36,494 nt of DNA. Source: an uncultured Desulfobacteraceae bacterium (GTDB taxonomy: Bacteria > Desulfobacterota > Desulfobacteria > Desulfobacterales > Desulfatirhabdiaceae). This document shows, one piece after another, positions 8,940-16,904 of the stretch. The notes beneath the pieces were generated by a model. That model was not told the origin of the DNA. It saw nothing but the letters and a program-made list of their open reading frames with translations, and did no database searches. How positions within the stretch are numbered: position 1 is the stretch's first letter; the number at the start of each line of letters is the position of its first letter. The stretch spans positions 1-36,494 of the forward strand of contig CAIVVZ010000302.1 in the NCBI GenBank assembly GCA_903909505.1, given 5' to 3'. Made by a program: the position numbers and the translations under genes.

Positions 8940-11597
8940 TCAAAATCCATACTTCGTTTGACGTTGCGTAAAAGCTGTCTTTCCGCCTTCAAGAATAATA
9001 GCGGCCTTGTCTCTAACGCTTCTCACATCGATAGCACCCTGCATCTCGGCAGGCATGTGTGCCTGGCCTTCCGAAGCTTCAAATACACCGATCCATTCGG
9101 CATCACCGAAAACCGGTATGTTTGCGTTATGAGTTGCAAAGATGAACTGGCGGACAATTTTTGCAGATCTCAACTCAGCCACAATGCGGTCTGCAATGAA
9201 GGCGTTGTCGAGATTGTCTTCAGGTTGGTCCATCACCAAGGGATCAAGGTTCTGCAAAAGAAGCAGATGCAATATTGCCGTGCACTGCTGTCCGGTCGAA
9301 AGTTTTTCCAGAGGCCTGAAATTCTCCTGACCTTCATGGGCGGTGTTCAACTCGATTCTGATCAAGTCGGGCAGTTCGAGCTCCTCTATTTTCAGAATTT
9401 GCTCTGTTGTCAGCCTTGTCAAGGCTTCGGCTACAGTGGGGGTCATCCCCCAATCGGCTTTGCGAAGTGCACCTGCACCCTCACGTATCAATTCAGCCAG
9501 CCTCACAGGAGAGAATGGATCGGCGTCGTGAAGCCAGGCAAGCCTTGCTTCACCGACATTAACCAAATTGCAGTCCAACAGGAATTGAATGACAGGAGTT
9601 CGGTCGGATTCAGACTTAACTATAAGCTTAAGTTTTCCGTCAAGTCGTTCATTGAGTTTTTTCATTGATTTCGAAAACTGCGCCGAACGTTCAGCGCGCG
9701 TCGAGGATAATTCATCCAGGTTCAATTTCCGTTGTCTTTGAAGCTCGGTGACCAGTTTTATGCGGGTGTTAATCACAGTTTTTTTGGGACGAATCCGTTC
9801 GATTTCCTTCATCAACCTTTGGAATTCAATGCCGATCTGCTTACCGATTTTCCCTTCATAGGCTGGCAGATCCTTGAAGGTTTTTTCAAGAGCCGCTTCT
9901 TTCTGTTGAATTCCAATATTCAATTCTTGACCAAAAGATTCGAGATTCGTTTTCGCATCCGCATATTTTCCCTGCCATTGACCCAATAATACTTCCGCCT
10001 GATCACGGAGATTGTCCAGGGCAGACCGAATCTTGCGCAAGATTTCAGTATGGGGGAGACTGCCAAGAACCGTTTCACTGAGAAATGCGGTATCAGGCAG
10101 GCTGTCCCGTACCGTCTGGAACGCCTGGTCAAGATTCGGGCCTTCCTCCTCCAGCGCTCGTTTCAACAGGCGCTTTTCCGTTTCGAGCAAAGGAACGATT
10201 TTCAATTTTTCTTCCAGGCCCAAACTTTTGAATTGGCCCACCTGCTCTTCCAGTTTGGGAAGGCGGGCGACCTCATCTTCCATGGCGGCCACATTGTTTT
10301 GTGCTTCTAATAATTTCTGTCTGTTTTCGGCCAATTTGTTCAGCACTTCCTGAATGAGTGACTCGCTGCCCAACTGGCCCGATTCCAGAAACCTGGACAG
10401 CAGTCGACGTTGACTTGACTTATCCTGTGCAATTTCATAGATTTCATTTTGACCGTATATTTCGCTCTCAGGCAGAAGGTCGGCAGGCATGAACGAAGAC
10501 AGGTTCCCTTGCTCCTCTTTGACGCTTATGCTCTCCCCGTAGCGCCTGGCAATCGTAAAGCGTTTGCCATTCATCTTGGATGAGCGAATGACAAGCTCAA
10601 CTCGAGCCCTGGATTTTCCCATGTTTTCCTTGATTATCTCGTCGTGCTGCTTCTGTGCGTTTTTGCCTATGGGCCGCATCCCTAAGGCATAACGAATGCA
10701 TTCGAGCAATGTCGACTTTCCGGTGCCGCGACCACCAATAACCGAATTCAGATGTTCGGAAAAATCAATCTGAACCCCATCAAGGTATCCTCCAGTCACT
10801 TTCAAACTTTCAATGCGAGAATAATACTTCTCTGAAACGTCGCTGTTGAGACGCACCCGGGATTCCGGATCTTGAAACGCCAGCTTGAAAGATGCGAAGC
10901 AAGGCGTCGTCATTTTTATCAAACAGGATGCTTTCGGGTTGGTCAGATCTTCGGGGACTGCAACATCCTTGGCATTGATGATACCTATGGGAACATCACG
11001 CCTATATTCTGGTGTCTTATTCAGTAAAATCAGCCTGCATGCATTGCCTTCGCCATTCTTCAGGTCGTCCAGTGTTCCTGGGATTTGAGCACCTTTAAGC
11101 AACGGGTTCTGCCAGATATGAACAAGTTTCTGACGTAAAATGCCGCTGTCATCTGTGCAATGCGCGGCATAGACAAAACCGCCGAGTTCATCCACTTTGG
11201 TAAGCAGATCATTCCCCCCAAGGTTGGAAGGCCAGACACCGTTTGCTGAATTGGTCAACCCCAGTGCCCCAAGGTAACGATTGAGTTGGTCTTTAGTGGT
11301 GATTTCGGGAAACAAACAGACAAAATGGGCTTTTTCCGTGGTGGCGATTTCAAATCCTGGGAACACGACAATCCCACGGTCATTCAGAAGGTTGCGAACG
11401 GTGTCCACAGCATCGACATTTCCATGATCGGCCAATCCGATCACCTTGATATCATTTTCCAGCGCCACATCAAGGAGTTTCTGGTTATATTGCTCCACCG
11501 TCATCCCATGGTCTTTTCCGCGATATTCAATATAACCAGAAGAATTCACCTGAAGAGCGCATTTCCAGAATGTTGCCTTAGTAAATATTTTAGTCAT
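8940..11597 (-). CDS. PHP-domain plus SMC-like ATPase (TrlF-family-like)
   Basis: This is an 885-residue fusion. The N-terminus is a PHP-type metallo-phosphoesterase domain: GLADHGNVDAVDTV with Asp57-His58, PGFEI with a Glu near 83, HFVCLF at 91, and YAAHCTDD with His near 146. An SMC/RecN-type ATPase follows, with Walker A IGGRGTGKST at about 287-296, a long central coiled coil (roughly 400-650), an ABC signature LSTGQQ, Walker B LVMDQPEDNLDN and an ATHNANIP switch. Such proteins are proposed to sense or thread DNA with the SMC part and cleave nucleic acid or nucleotides with PHP; this is inference from fold. The start overlaps the pglX stop by eight bases and has a strong AAGGAGG site six bases upstream. 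No frame damage is seen. Confidence 0.85.
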   Translation of the reverse strand: MTKIFTKATFWKCALQVNSSGYIEYRGKDHGMTVEQYNQKLLDVALENDIKVIGLADHGNVDAVDTVRNLLNDRGIVVFPGFEIATTEKAHFVCLFPEITTKDQLNRYLGALGLTNSANGVWPSNLGGNDLLTKVDELGGFVYAAHCTDDSGILRQKLVHIWQNPLLKGAQIPGTLDDLKNGEGNACRLILLNKTPEYRRDVPIGIINAKDVAVPEDLTNPKASCLIKMTTPCFASFKLAFQDPESRVRLNSDVSEKYYSRIESLKVTGGYLDGVQIDFSEHLNSVIGGRGTGKSTLLECIRYALGMRPIGKNAQKQHDEIIKENMGKSRARVELVIRSSKMNGKRFTIARRYGESISVKEEQGNLSSFMPADLLPESEIYGQNEIYEIAQDKSSQRRLLSRFLESGQLGSESLIQEVLNKLAENRQKLLEAQNNVAAMEDEVARLPKLEEQVGQFKSLGLEEKLKIVPLLETEKRLLKRALEEEGPNLDQAFQTVRDSLPDTAFLSETVLGSLPHTEILRKIRSALDNLRDQAEVLLGQWQGKYADAKTNLESFGQELNIGIQQKEAALEKTFKDLPAYEGKIGKQIGIEFQRLMKEIERIRPKKTVINTRIKLVTELQRQRKLNLDELSSTRAERSAQFSKSMKKLNERLDGKLKLIVKSESDRTPVIQFLLDCNLVNVGEARLAWLHDADPFSPVRLAELIREGAGALRKADWGMTPTVAEALTRLTTEQILKIEELELPDLIRIELNTAHEGQENFRPLEKLSTGQQCTAILHLLLLQNLDPLVMDQPEDNLDNAFIADRIVAELRSAKIVRQFIFATHNANIPVFGDAEWIGVFEASEGQAHMPAEMQGAIDVRSVRDKAAIILEGGKTAFTQRQTKYGF

Positions 11598-14500
11598 TCT
11601 CTGCCTCCTTCACTCGAACTTCCTGTGCGGCACGTTTTTCTGCGAGATGTAAGTGGTAGTCGTTGATCCGGTCGCCGTTAAACAGGTGATGCCACGGGGT
11701 GGAGGCAACGTCCTTGCCCCGGTCTTTTTCCCATTTGATGTTGGGTTTGTCGCGAAGGATGCCGGCGCCCCTTTTACCCACATCGGGCACGGAGAGAAAA
11801 GGCCGGATATTCAGGCGGACGCCATCGTTGAGATCCGGGTTCCAGCCGATAGGCTGCTTTTCGATGGGCTTCCAGCGAACGAAGATGTCGTAAGGCGCTT
11901 CGCCAGCGAGGATCAACTCCAGATTCTTCTTTAGGATCTCGGCGACGGCCAGTTTTTCTTCTGCGTCGTCAATGCCTCTGGCGATGTCCTGTTTCTGATG
12001 GCTGATCCAGTCTCCCAGGTAGGTGTAGATCAGGGTTTCCAGCTTCTTATAGTCGAGCTTGTGGTAATTGACCAGGGCGGCAAAGCCATCACGCAGCCCA
12101 TCCCAGATATGCCAGATGAAGGGACGATGGTGGAAGAGCTTGCAGTGTTGGGTGAAGAACTTTTCCCGGAGCCAGGTTTCCAGGGTCTTTCCCGCATGAT
12201 CCGCCTGTTTGAGGAGTTGTGCCAGGGTGTCGTTTGACCAGGCATCGCCATAGGATGCGGCCAGCAGGTTGAGAAGGCGGTCAGCAGCTCCTGCCTCTCC
12301 CCGCACCGGTGGGATGCAGACAATGCCGTCCTCATAGGCGTAAGGAAGCAGTAGTTCGCAACGGTTAACCCGTTCACGCTGTTCATTGGCCAGCTCCATG
12401 TCCGTATTCAGCTCTGCAGGCCAGCGATAGCTGAGCAGCCGGGCGACCGCCACTTGCAATACAGTTTCGTCAGTGCGAAGTGGGCCGTGAGCAGTCCATT
12501 TCTTATTCTCATCCCAGAGCACCGAACCGCAGGGATGGCCGTGGAATATCCATTGGGTAGGGTCATCGGAATAGGGTTTGGGCAAGCCGTTGGGGTATTT
12601 TTCTGCAGCGACTTTGTTCCAGAGGCCAAGGTTGAAGGGAAGCTGTTCGACCAATTCTCGAGTAACATTCAATTTCTGATTGATTCGTCTTAAGTCCTCG
12701 TTGAATCTTTGGGAAAAGCAATAAGCAAAGAATGCGGGAAGATAATGTTCTTTTACTGGGGCAATTACGTACGTATTGTCGTCATAGAACTCCCCGCAGT
12801 ACAGAGAAGCAGGCAAATGTCGCATTTTTGCAAAGGCAATACCTTTCTTGCCCCATGCATTTTTCCCTCGAACTCCAAATTCGGTGATGCCTTGCTTTTC
12901 TATTGCAGAGAGGGATAAACAGACTTCTGATTTTCCACAATAAGGCCGATCTCCACTTGGGGATGATTCCATAAGAATCCAGTCGCTACTTAGAGGGAAT
13001 ATTATTTCCCAGAAATACCTCGTAACGCGTGATGTCTGCCCTGGTTTAGATCCATACCCAACAAATGCATATTCACCGATAGAAGGGGAAATATTTAGTT
13101 CCTCAAAGAGAACTGCACAATCAGGGTTCTCCAACTGTTTAGCTTGCTCCACGCATTTAATTTCGGTGGTGAGGAGATTGGCGGCTTTTTCGGCGGTAGT
13201 GCGGAATTTGGAGACATCGATACCGGAAATGAAGGTAGCCGGAGGATCTTGCTCCGGAAAGAAACCGGAGCAAGATCCTCCGGCTAATTTGCCCTGACTG
13301 AGAGTGATGAGAATCGCCTTGACCACTTCGCCGCTGATGGTTTCAAAAGCGCCCGGTCCCAGCCGTGCAACCAAGTGCCAGGTATCATTTTTCAGCAGTT
13401 TTTCCCGGAATTTCCTGTAACTGGTTAGAAACAGCCAGTTCTGAGGCAAAACGAGCGAGACGGTACCCATGGCAGCCGGAACATCTTGCTTAGTATTTTT
13501 TCCGAGGCTGGAAGCTCCAGTTTCACATAATTCCAGACACCGATCCAGAAACACCGTCGCCAGATCGTTTTTGGCTTCAGGATAATATTTTTCACAAAAA
13601 TAGCGCAGATCTTCACACTGTTTTCCCCTTGCCAGGTAGGGCACATTAGTGACAATCCAGTGGTATTTCCCAGCCAATATCTGCGCGGCTTTGGATAGTC
13701 CCTGGGCTGTCACCCCGGCTTCGTGCTCTTCATCAGCCCGGTCTTTTTGGAGTGCTTTTTCAACGGCATTGGCCAGTCCATCCCATTGAATCGACTTTGC
13801 CGCTGCACTTCGAACCGGATCGATCAGGCTGCCCAATACCGGTGCATTTTCAAATTCCTTATGGAGTCCGGTCAACGCCACCCGAAGCTGCAAATTACCG
13901 TTGGCAAGTTTTACCAACTCGGATCGGGTAATGCTTACAGACAATCCCGAGCAGGCCACATTAAGTTTGGGCAGGGGGCGGTAACCTCCGGCACCAGGAT
14001 AGCGCCAGGCTTCCAAGGCCAGCGCGAAAGCGGCAATCTCTACACATCGCTTATCAATTTCCAAACCATTTATGTTTTCCCGCAACACCGCATCCACGGC
14101 ATCCCGGGCCGACAATCCTTCCAGTTCCATGCGCATGGCCACGAGCATCCGGAAAACAGCCACGATAAAATGCCCTGATCCGCAGCAGGGGTCGAGGGCT
14201 TTGAGTTCGCTCAAATGAATAGGCCAGCCGCCAAAGGTTCCTGCGGCAGGTGTCCAGATTTCAAATTCACCCTCTGGAGAAGGAATCTTTATAAAACGCA
14301 AAAAAGCCAGCGGCATACCGGGTAGGGCAAAAAAATCCCGGAGTTCCTGTTCGGATGTGGTGGTTTGAAGCTTCGTTTTGGCGCCGGGTTTGCGCTCGAT
14401 ACCGTCATGCAGTCCGGATATGTGAGCCACCCACCATGCCCCGAGGGAGTTATCCAACAGAAAGGCCACCATGTAAGGCTCAGTGAAAAGCTGAGTGACC

Positions 14501-15138
14501 GCCGGAAGTTCCCTCTCACCGATTTTTACTTCTGAGGCGTTTACCTCTTCCTTCTTCTTGGCCTGCCAGAACTGGTATACCCAACCCAATGCGTCGGAAG
14601 CGGTGAAGATCTCCAGCGGCAGATCCGCTACCTGCCGTTCGAGCTTCTGCTGATGCTCCGGCGGCAGTGCGAGCAGAAACACCGGCGAATCTTTGCGAAA
14701 TATCTCCGGGAGCATTTTTGTGGCAAACATGGAGGCCAGTTCCCAGCCGTTAGTTGCCCCTTCATCAACAGCCAGATCCTCGCATTCTTCCAGGCTCACC
14801 GGCACCGGTTCAACCGGGTCCGGATACATGAGCAGATTATTTTCCGCAAGAAATCGGGCAAAGAGCATCCGATGCCAATGTTCGTAGGCCACCTCTTCAA
14901 CCAGCCGCTCGATCTCCTGGGTTTCCGTGTTGTCATCCCGGACATCTCCCAACTGTCGGCCATGCGCCCGCAATTTGATTCTTATATTCCGATCTTCTTC
15001 GGTAAGATGCGAGTAGGGTTTGGCCTCACCCACTCCAAGCTGATCCAGGGCGGCTTTCGCAGCAGCCTCGGCAATGGCCCTGGCTTCTTTTACTGTGCGT
15101 TCAAGTTGATTGCGTAATGTTTTTTCCAGTGGTTTCAT
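11590..15138 (-). CDS. pglX: BREX-1 adenine-specific DNA methyltransferase PglX
   Basis: This 1182-residue protein is the host-marking methyltransferase of BREX type 1. It methylates the N6 of adenine in a short non-palindromic site, as known for the family. The SAM-binding motif LDPCCGSGHF lies at about 315-324. The catalytic motif, usually N-P-P-Y, reads NVPY at about 498-501 (VTNVPYLARGK). The C-terminal part is the target-recognition region. Residues about 618-634 (LAGGSCSGFFPEQDPPA) are encoded by a perfect inverted repeat, listed separately, which looks like an in-frame insertion. The ATG lacks a clear Shine-Dalgarno sequence and is preceded by a 172-base AT-rich gap, unlike the other tightly packed genes here. 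Expression may therefore be controlled separately from brxABC. The downstream PHP-ATPase gene overlaps it by eight bases. Confidence 0.93.
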   Translation of the reverse strand: MKPLEKTLRNQLERTVKEARAIAEAAAKAALDQLGVGEAKPYSHLTEEDRNIRIKLRAHGRQLGDVRDDNTETQEIERLVEEVAYEHWHRMLFARFLAENNLLMYPDPVEPVPVSLEECEDLAVDEGATNGWELASMFATKMLPEIFRKDSPVFLLALPPEHQQKLERQVADLPLEIFTASDALGWVYQFWQAKKKEEVNASEVKIGERELPAVTQLFTEPYMVAFLLDNSLGAWWVAHISGLHDGIERKPGAKTKLQTTTSEQELRDFFALPGMPLAFLRFIKIPSPEGEFEIWTPAAGTFGGWPIHLSELKALDPCCGSGHFIVAVFRMLVAMRMELEGLSARDAVDAVLRENINGLEIDKRCVEIAAFALALEAWRYPGAGGYRPLPKLNVACSGLSVSITRSELVKLANGNLQLRVALTGLHKEFENAPVLGSLIDPVRSAAAKSIQWDGLANAVEKALQKDRADEEHEAGVTAQGLSKAAQILAGKYHWIVTNVPYLARGKQCEDLRYFCEKYYPEAKNDLATVFLDRCLELCETGASSLGKNTKQDVPAAMGTVSLVLPQNWLFLTSYRKFREKLLKNDTWHLVARLGPGAFETISGEVVKAILITLSQGKLAGGSCSGFFPEQDPPATFISGIDVSKFRTTAEKAANLLTTEIKCVEQAKQLENPDCAVLFEELNISPSIGEYAFVGYGSKPGQTSRVTRYFWEIIFPLSSDWILMESSPSGDRPYCGKSEVCLSLSAIEKQGITEFGVRGKNAWGKKGIAFAKMRHLPASLYCGEFYDDNTYVIAPVKEHYLPAFFAYCFSQRFNEDLRRINQKLNVTRELVEQLPFNLGLWNKVAAEKYPNGLPKPYSDDPTQWIFHGHPCGSVLWDENKKWTAHGPLRTDETVLQVAVARLLSYRWPAELNTDMELANEQRERVNRCELLLPYAYEDGIVCIPPVRGEAGAADRLLNLLAASYGDAWSNDTLAQLLKQADHAGKTLETWLREKFFTQHCKLFHHRPFIWHIWDGLRDGFAALVNYHKLDYKKLETLIYTYLGDWISHQKQDIARGIDDAEEKLAVAEILKKNLELILAGEAPYDIFVRWKPIEKQPIGWNPDLNDGVRLNIRPFLSVPDVGKRGAGILRDKPNIKWEKDRGKDVASTPWHHLFNGDRINDYHLHLAEKRAAQEVRVKEAEND
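13236..13286. repeat. Perfect 22-bp inverted repeat within pglX
   Basis: The left arm (13236-13257) and right arm (13265-13286) are exact complements of 22 bases, separated by the loop AAAGAAA. Each arm also contains its own smaller inverted repeat (CCGGAG, seven bases, CTCCGG), so the DNA could fold as one long or two short hairpins. The 51-base unit equals 17 codons, so the pglX frame stays open. It resembles a palindromic REP-like element inserted in a coding region. No second copy was noticed in the window. Confidence 0.85.
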
Positions 15139-15170
15139 GTTGTCGTATATGATTTTTTAATGATGGTTTC

Positions 15171-15199
15171 ACATTAAAATCACATTAAATCAATTTCAA
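15171..15199 (-). promoter_or_regulatory. Possible promoter for pglX
   Basis: On the minus strand TTGAAA (15199-15194) and TAATGT (15176-15171) are separated by 17 bases and lie about 33 bases before the pglX ATG. The -35 box matches sigma-70 well, the -10 box only partly. The surrounding 100 bases are very AT-rich. A 10-bp palindrome AATGCGCATT (15210-15219), flanked by two copies of CATTCA, lies just upstream and could be an operator. This is sequence-based inference. Confidence 0.4.
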
Positions 15200-15310
15200 T
15201 GTTACATTCAATGCGCATTCATATTCCATAATTATTCAATCCCCGTGTTCGGATGCTTCATAGTAAAAGGCTGCGTCAGCCTGTTTACCTCTTCCTGTCG
15301 TTTGTAAAGC

Positions 15311-15856
15311 TCAGGCCACATCATGTTCCGCTGCCACAGCAGTGCGGCTCACAGGCCATTTGGGAAAATTGTTATTCCAAAGATCGAGATTGACAACAAC
15401 GCAAGCTCTGGCTAATTCGCCTGTCCATCGTGGGCCTGCGATCCCCACTGGAATTTGTTTGCGGAGTTCTTTGTTCATTACTGAGATCAATGCACTGTCC
15501 AGAGTCAGTAAACACAGGTAACGAACAGGCTTTTCAGTTTTGTTTTCAGCCCATCGGTATAGCCAACTGTCACGAAATTTGTGTTTAAGCACGTTGCGAA
15601 GATGACTAAAGTATTCCTGTCGTTGTTTGCCCTCGTCTTCAGTAATTGCGTTCTTGAAGTTGTAATCATCAGGTGCATGAAAATCTTTTACCTCAACGAA
15701 AAGATAATTGTTTTCCAGTTCTACTATTAAATCTACTGCCTGCATGGCATGAGACAGGCCGTGATACCTCGGATTTGACTTGTCTTTTTCGTCAAAAATG
15801 AACACATTGCTCGCATCGGTAAAATCAAAAGAAAAACCATCTGCATCAATCTTCAT
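15311..15856 (-). CDS. PD-(D/E)XK nuclease-like protein, partner of the upstream AAA ATPase
   Basis: This 181-residue protein contains VDLIVELENNYLFVEVKDF at about 41-59. Asp42 followed by Glu55-Val-Lys57 on successive beta strands is the arrangement of a PD-(D/E)XK nuclease active site, supporting a restriction-nuclease-like fold. The rest matches no family I recognise. The start overlaps the upstream ATPase stop by four bases (ATGA), so the two are almost certainly translated together and probably form a complex. Pairing of an OLD/ABC-like ATPase with a nuclease is a common defence design. The pair sits between brxC and pglX, 172 bases before the pglX start. The nuclease assignment rests on one motif and should be treated as a hypothesis. 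Confidence 0.62.
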   Translation of the reverse strand: MKIDADGFSFDFTDASNVFIFDEKDKSNPRYHGLSHAMQAVDLIVELENNYLFVEVKDFHAPDDYNFKNAITEDEGKQRQEYFSHLRNVLKHKFRDSWLYRWAENKTEKPVRYLCLLTLDSALISVMNKELRKQIPVGIAGPRWTGELARACVVVNLDLWNNNFPKWPVSRTAVAAEHDVA

Positions 15857-16890
15857 TTGCCAAGCCCCTCCATTGATTTCTTTATTTCTCGATCCACGAT
15901 GTCGCCGAATGTGTCATCAATGGCGTTGGGCGAGATGCTCAGATAGTTGTCAATGGATGATACCTCAATTTCCTCGGATTCTTTATTGCGATATAAACTG
16001 TGAAAAAGAATTTTGTCATCCGTTACTGTTTGAAGGTCGAATTCTTTTAAAATCACATAATCGTGAGTGGTCAGAAAAATCTGGACACCCAGGCGCTGAA
16101 GTTCGATCAAAATGCCAACGACGGTTTTCATCAGTCGTGGGTTGAGGTTGGTTTCAGGCTCATCCCAGAAAAGTGCCGATCCATTTAAAAGCGTTCCATT
16201 CTGGATCAATATCCAAAGAAGTCCCAACTTTCGGTATCCTTCAGCGAGCAGGGTAAACTCCAGTTCACCGAGCTTGCTGCGTAGGAAAAACTCTTCATTT
16301 TTCGCCACCACTTTTCCGTCCATGGCCTCCTGCAAGCTCTCCAGCAGTTGCTTTCGTTGCTTGTCTGTTGGGCCTTTTAGTATTGGGAGAAAGGCTTTGT
16401 CGATGATATCCACATAGATTTCTTCAAAATGAATTTCGCGCTCTTGATATAACGATCGGAATCCCGGAGCGTTGGCCATCATATCCTTTACAGGGATATA
16501 AGCTGCTTCCATTGGGGTTTCAATCCACTGCTTTGTGGCGCCGGATACAGTTGCCTTGTCTGGTTTGGTGGTGTGGTTGGAAAGAGAGAGACGTAAAAAT
16601 ATTTTTTTGTCATCTTCCAGCTTACGTGTAACCTCCAGTGCCCCTTTGCTACTAACCGATGAACGCTTGACAAGGCGTCCTATTTGCTTGCCGGACGGGT
16701 AAAAAACATTATTGATTTTTTCTGCAAAACCGCCTTTGCTTTTTGCAATATCACATGCGGCATATGCGGCCTTAAGTATATGGGTTTTACCCGTTCCATT
16801 TTCTCCAACGAAAATGTTGATGCCTGTTGAGAATTTGATTTCGAGTTTTTCAAAGGCTGTGAATTTATCGAATCTTATTTTATCAAGCAT
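15853..16890 (-). CDS. AAA-family (OLD/ABC-like) ATPase embedded in the BREX operon
   Basis: This is a 345-residue ATPase with Walker A VGENGTGKTH at about 28-37, Walker B SALFWDEPETNLNP near 245 and a switch segment FLTTHDYVILKEF near 275. This layout is typical of AAA_15/AAA_21 ATPases found in many two-gene defence systems. It starts 14 bases after the brxC stop with a suitable AGGAGGCTGAAA site and overlaps the following PD-(D/E)XK-like gene by four bases. It is not one of the six BREX-1 core genes, so it is best seen as an accessory. A likely role is to sense phage DNA or proteins and control the nuclease; that is inferred from analogous pairs. Confidence 0.82.
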   Translation of the reverse strand: MLDKIRFDKFTAFEKLEIKFSTGINIFVGENGTGKTHILKAAYAACDIAKSKGGFAEKINNVFYPSGKQIGRLVKRSSVSSKGALEVTRKLEDDKKIFLRLSLSNHTTKPDKATVSGATKQWIETPMEAAYIPVKDMMANAPGFRSLYQEREIHFEEIYVDIIDKAFLPILKGPTDKQRKQLLESLQEAMDGKVVAKNEEFFLRSKLGELEFTLLAEGYRKLGLLWILIQNGTLLNGSALFWDEPETNLNPRLMKTVVGILIELQRLGVQIFLTTHDYVILKEFDLQTVTDDKILFHSLYRNKESEEIEVSSIDNYLSISPNAIDDTFGDIVDREIKKSMEGLGK

Positions 16891-16904
16891 TTTCAGCCTC
16901 CTAA

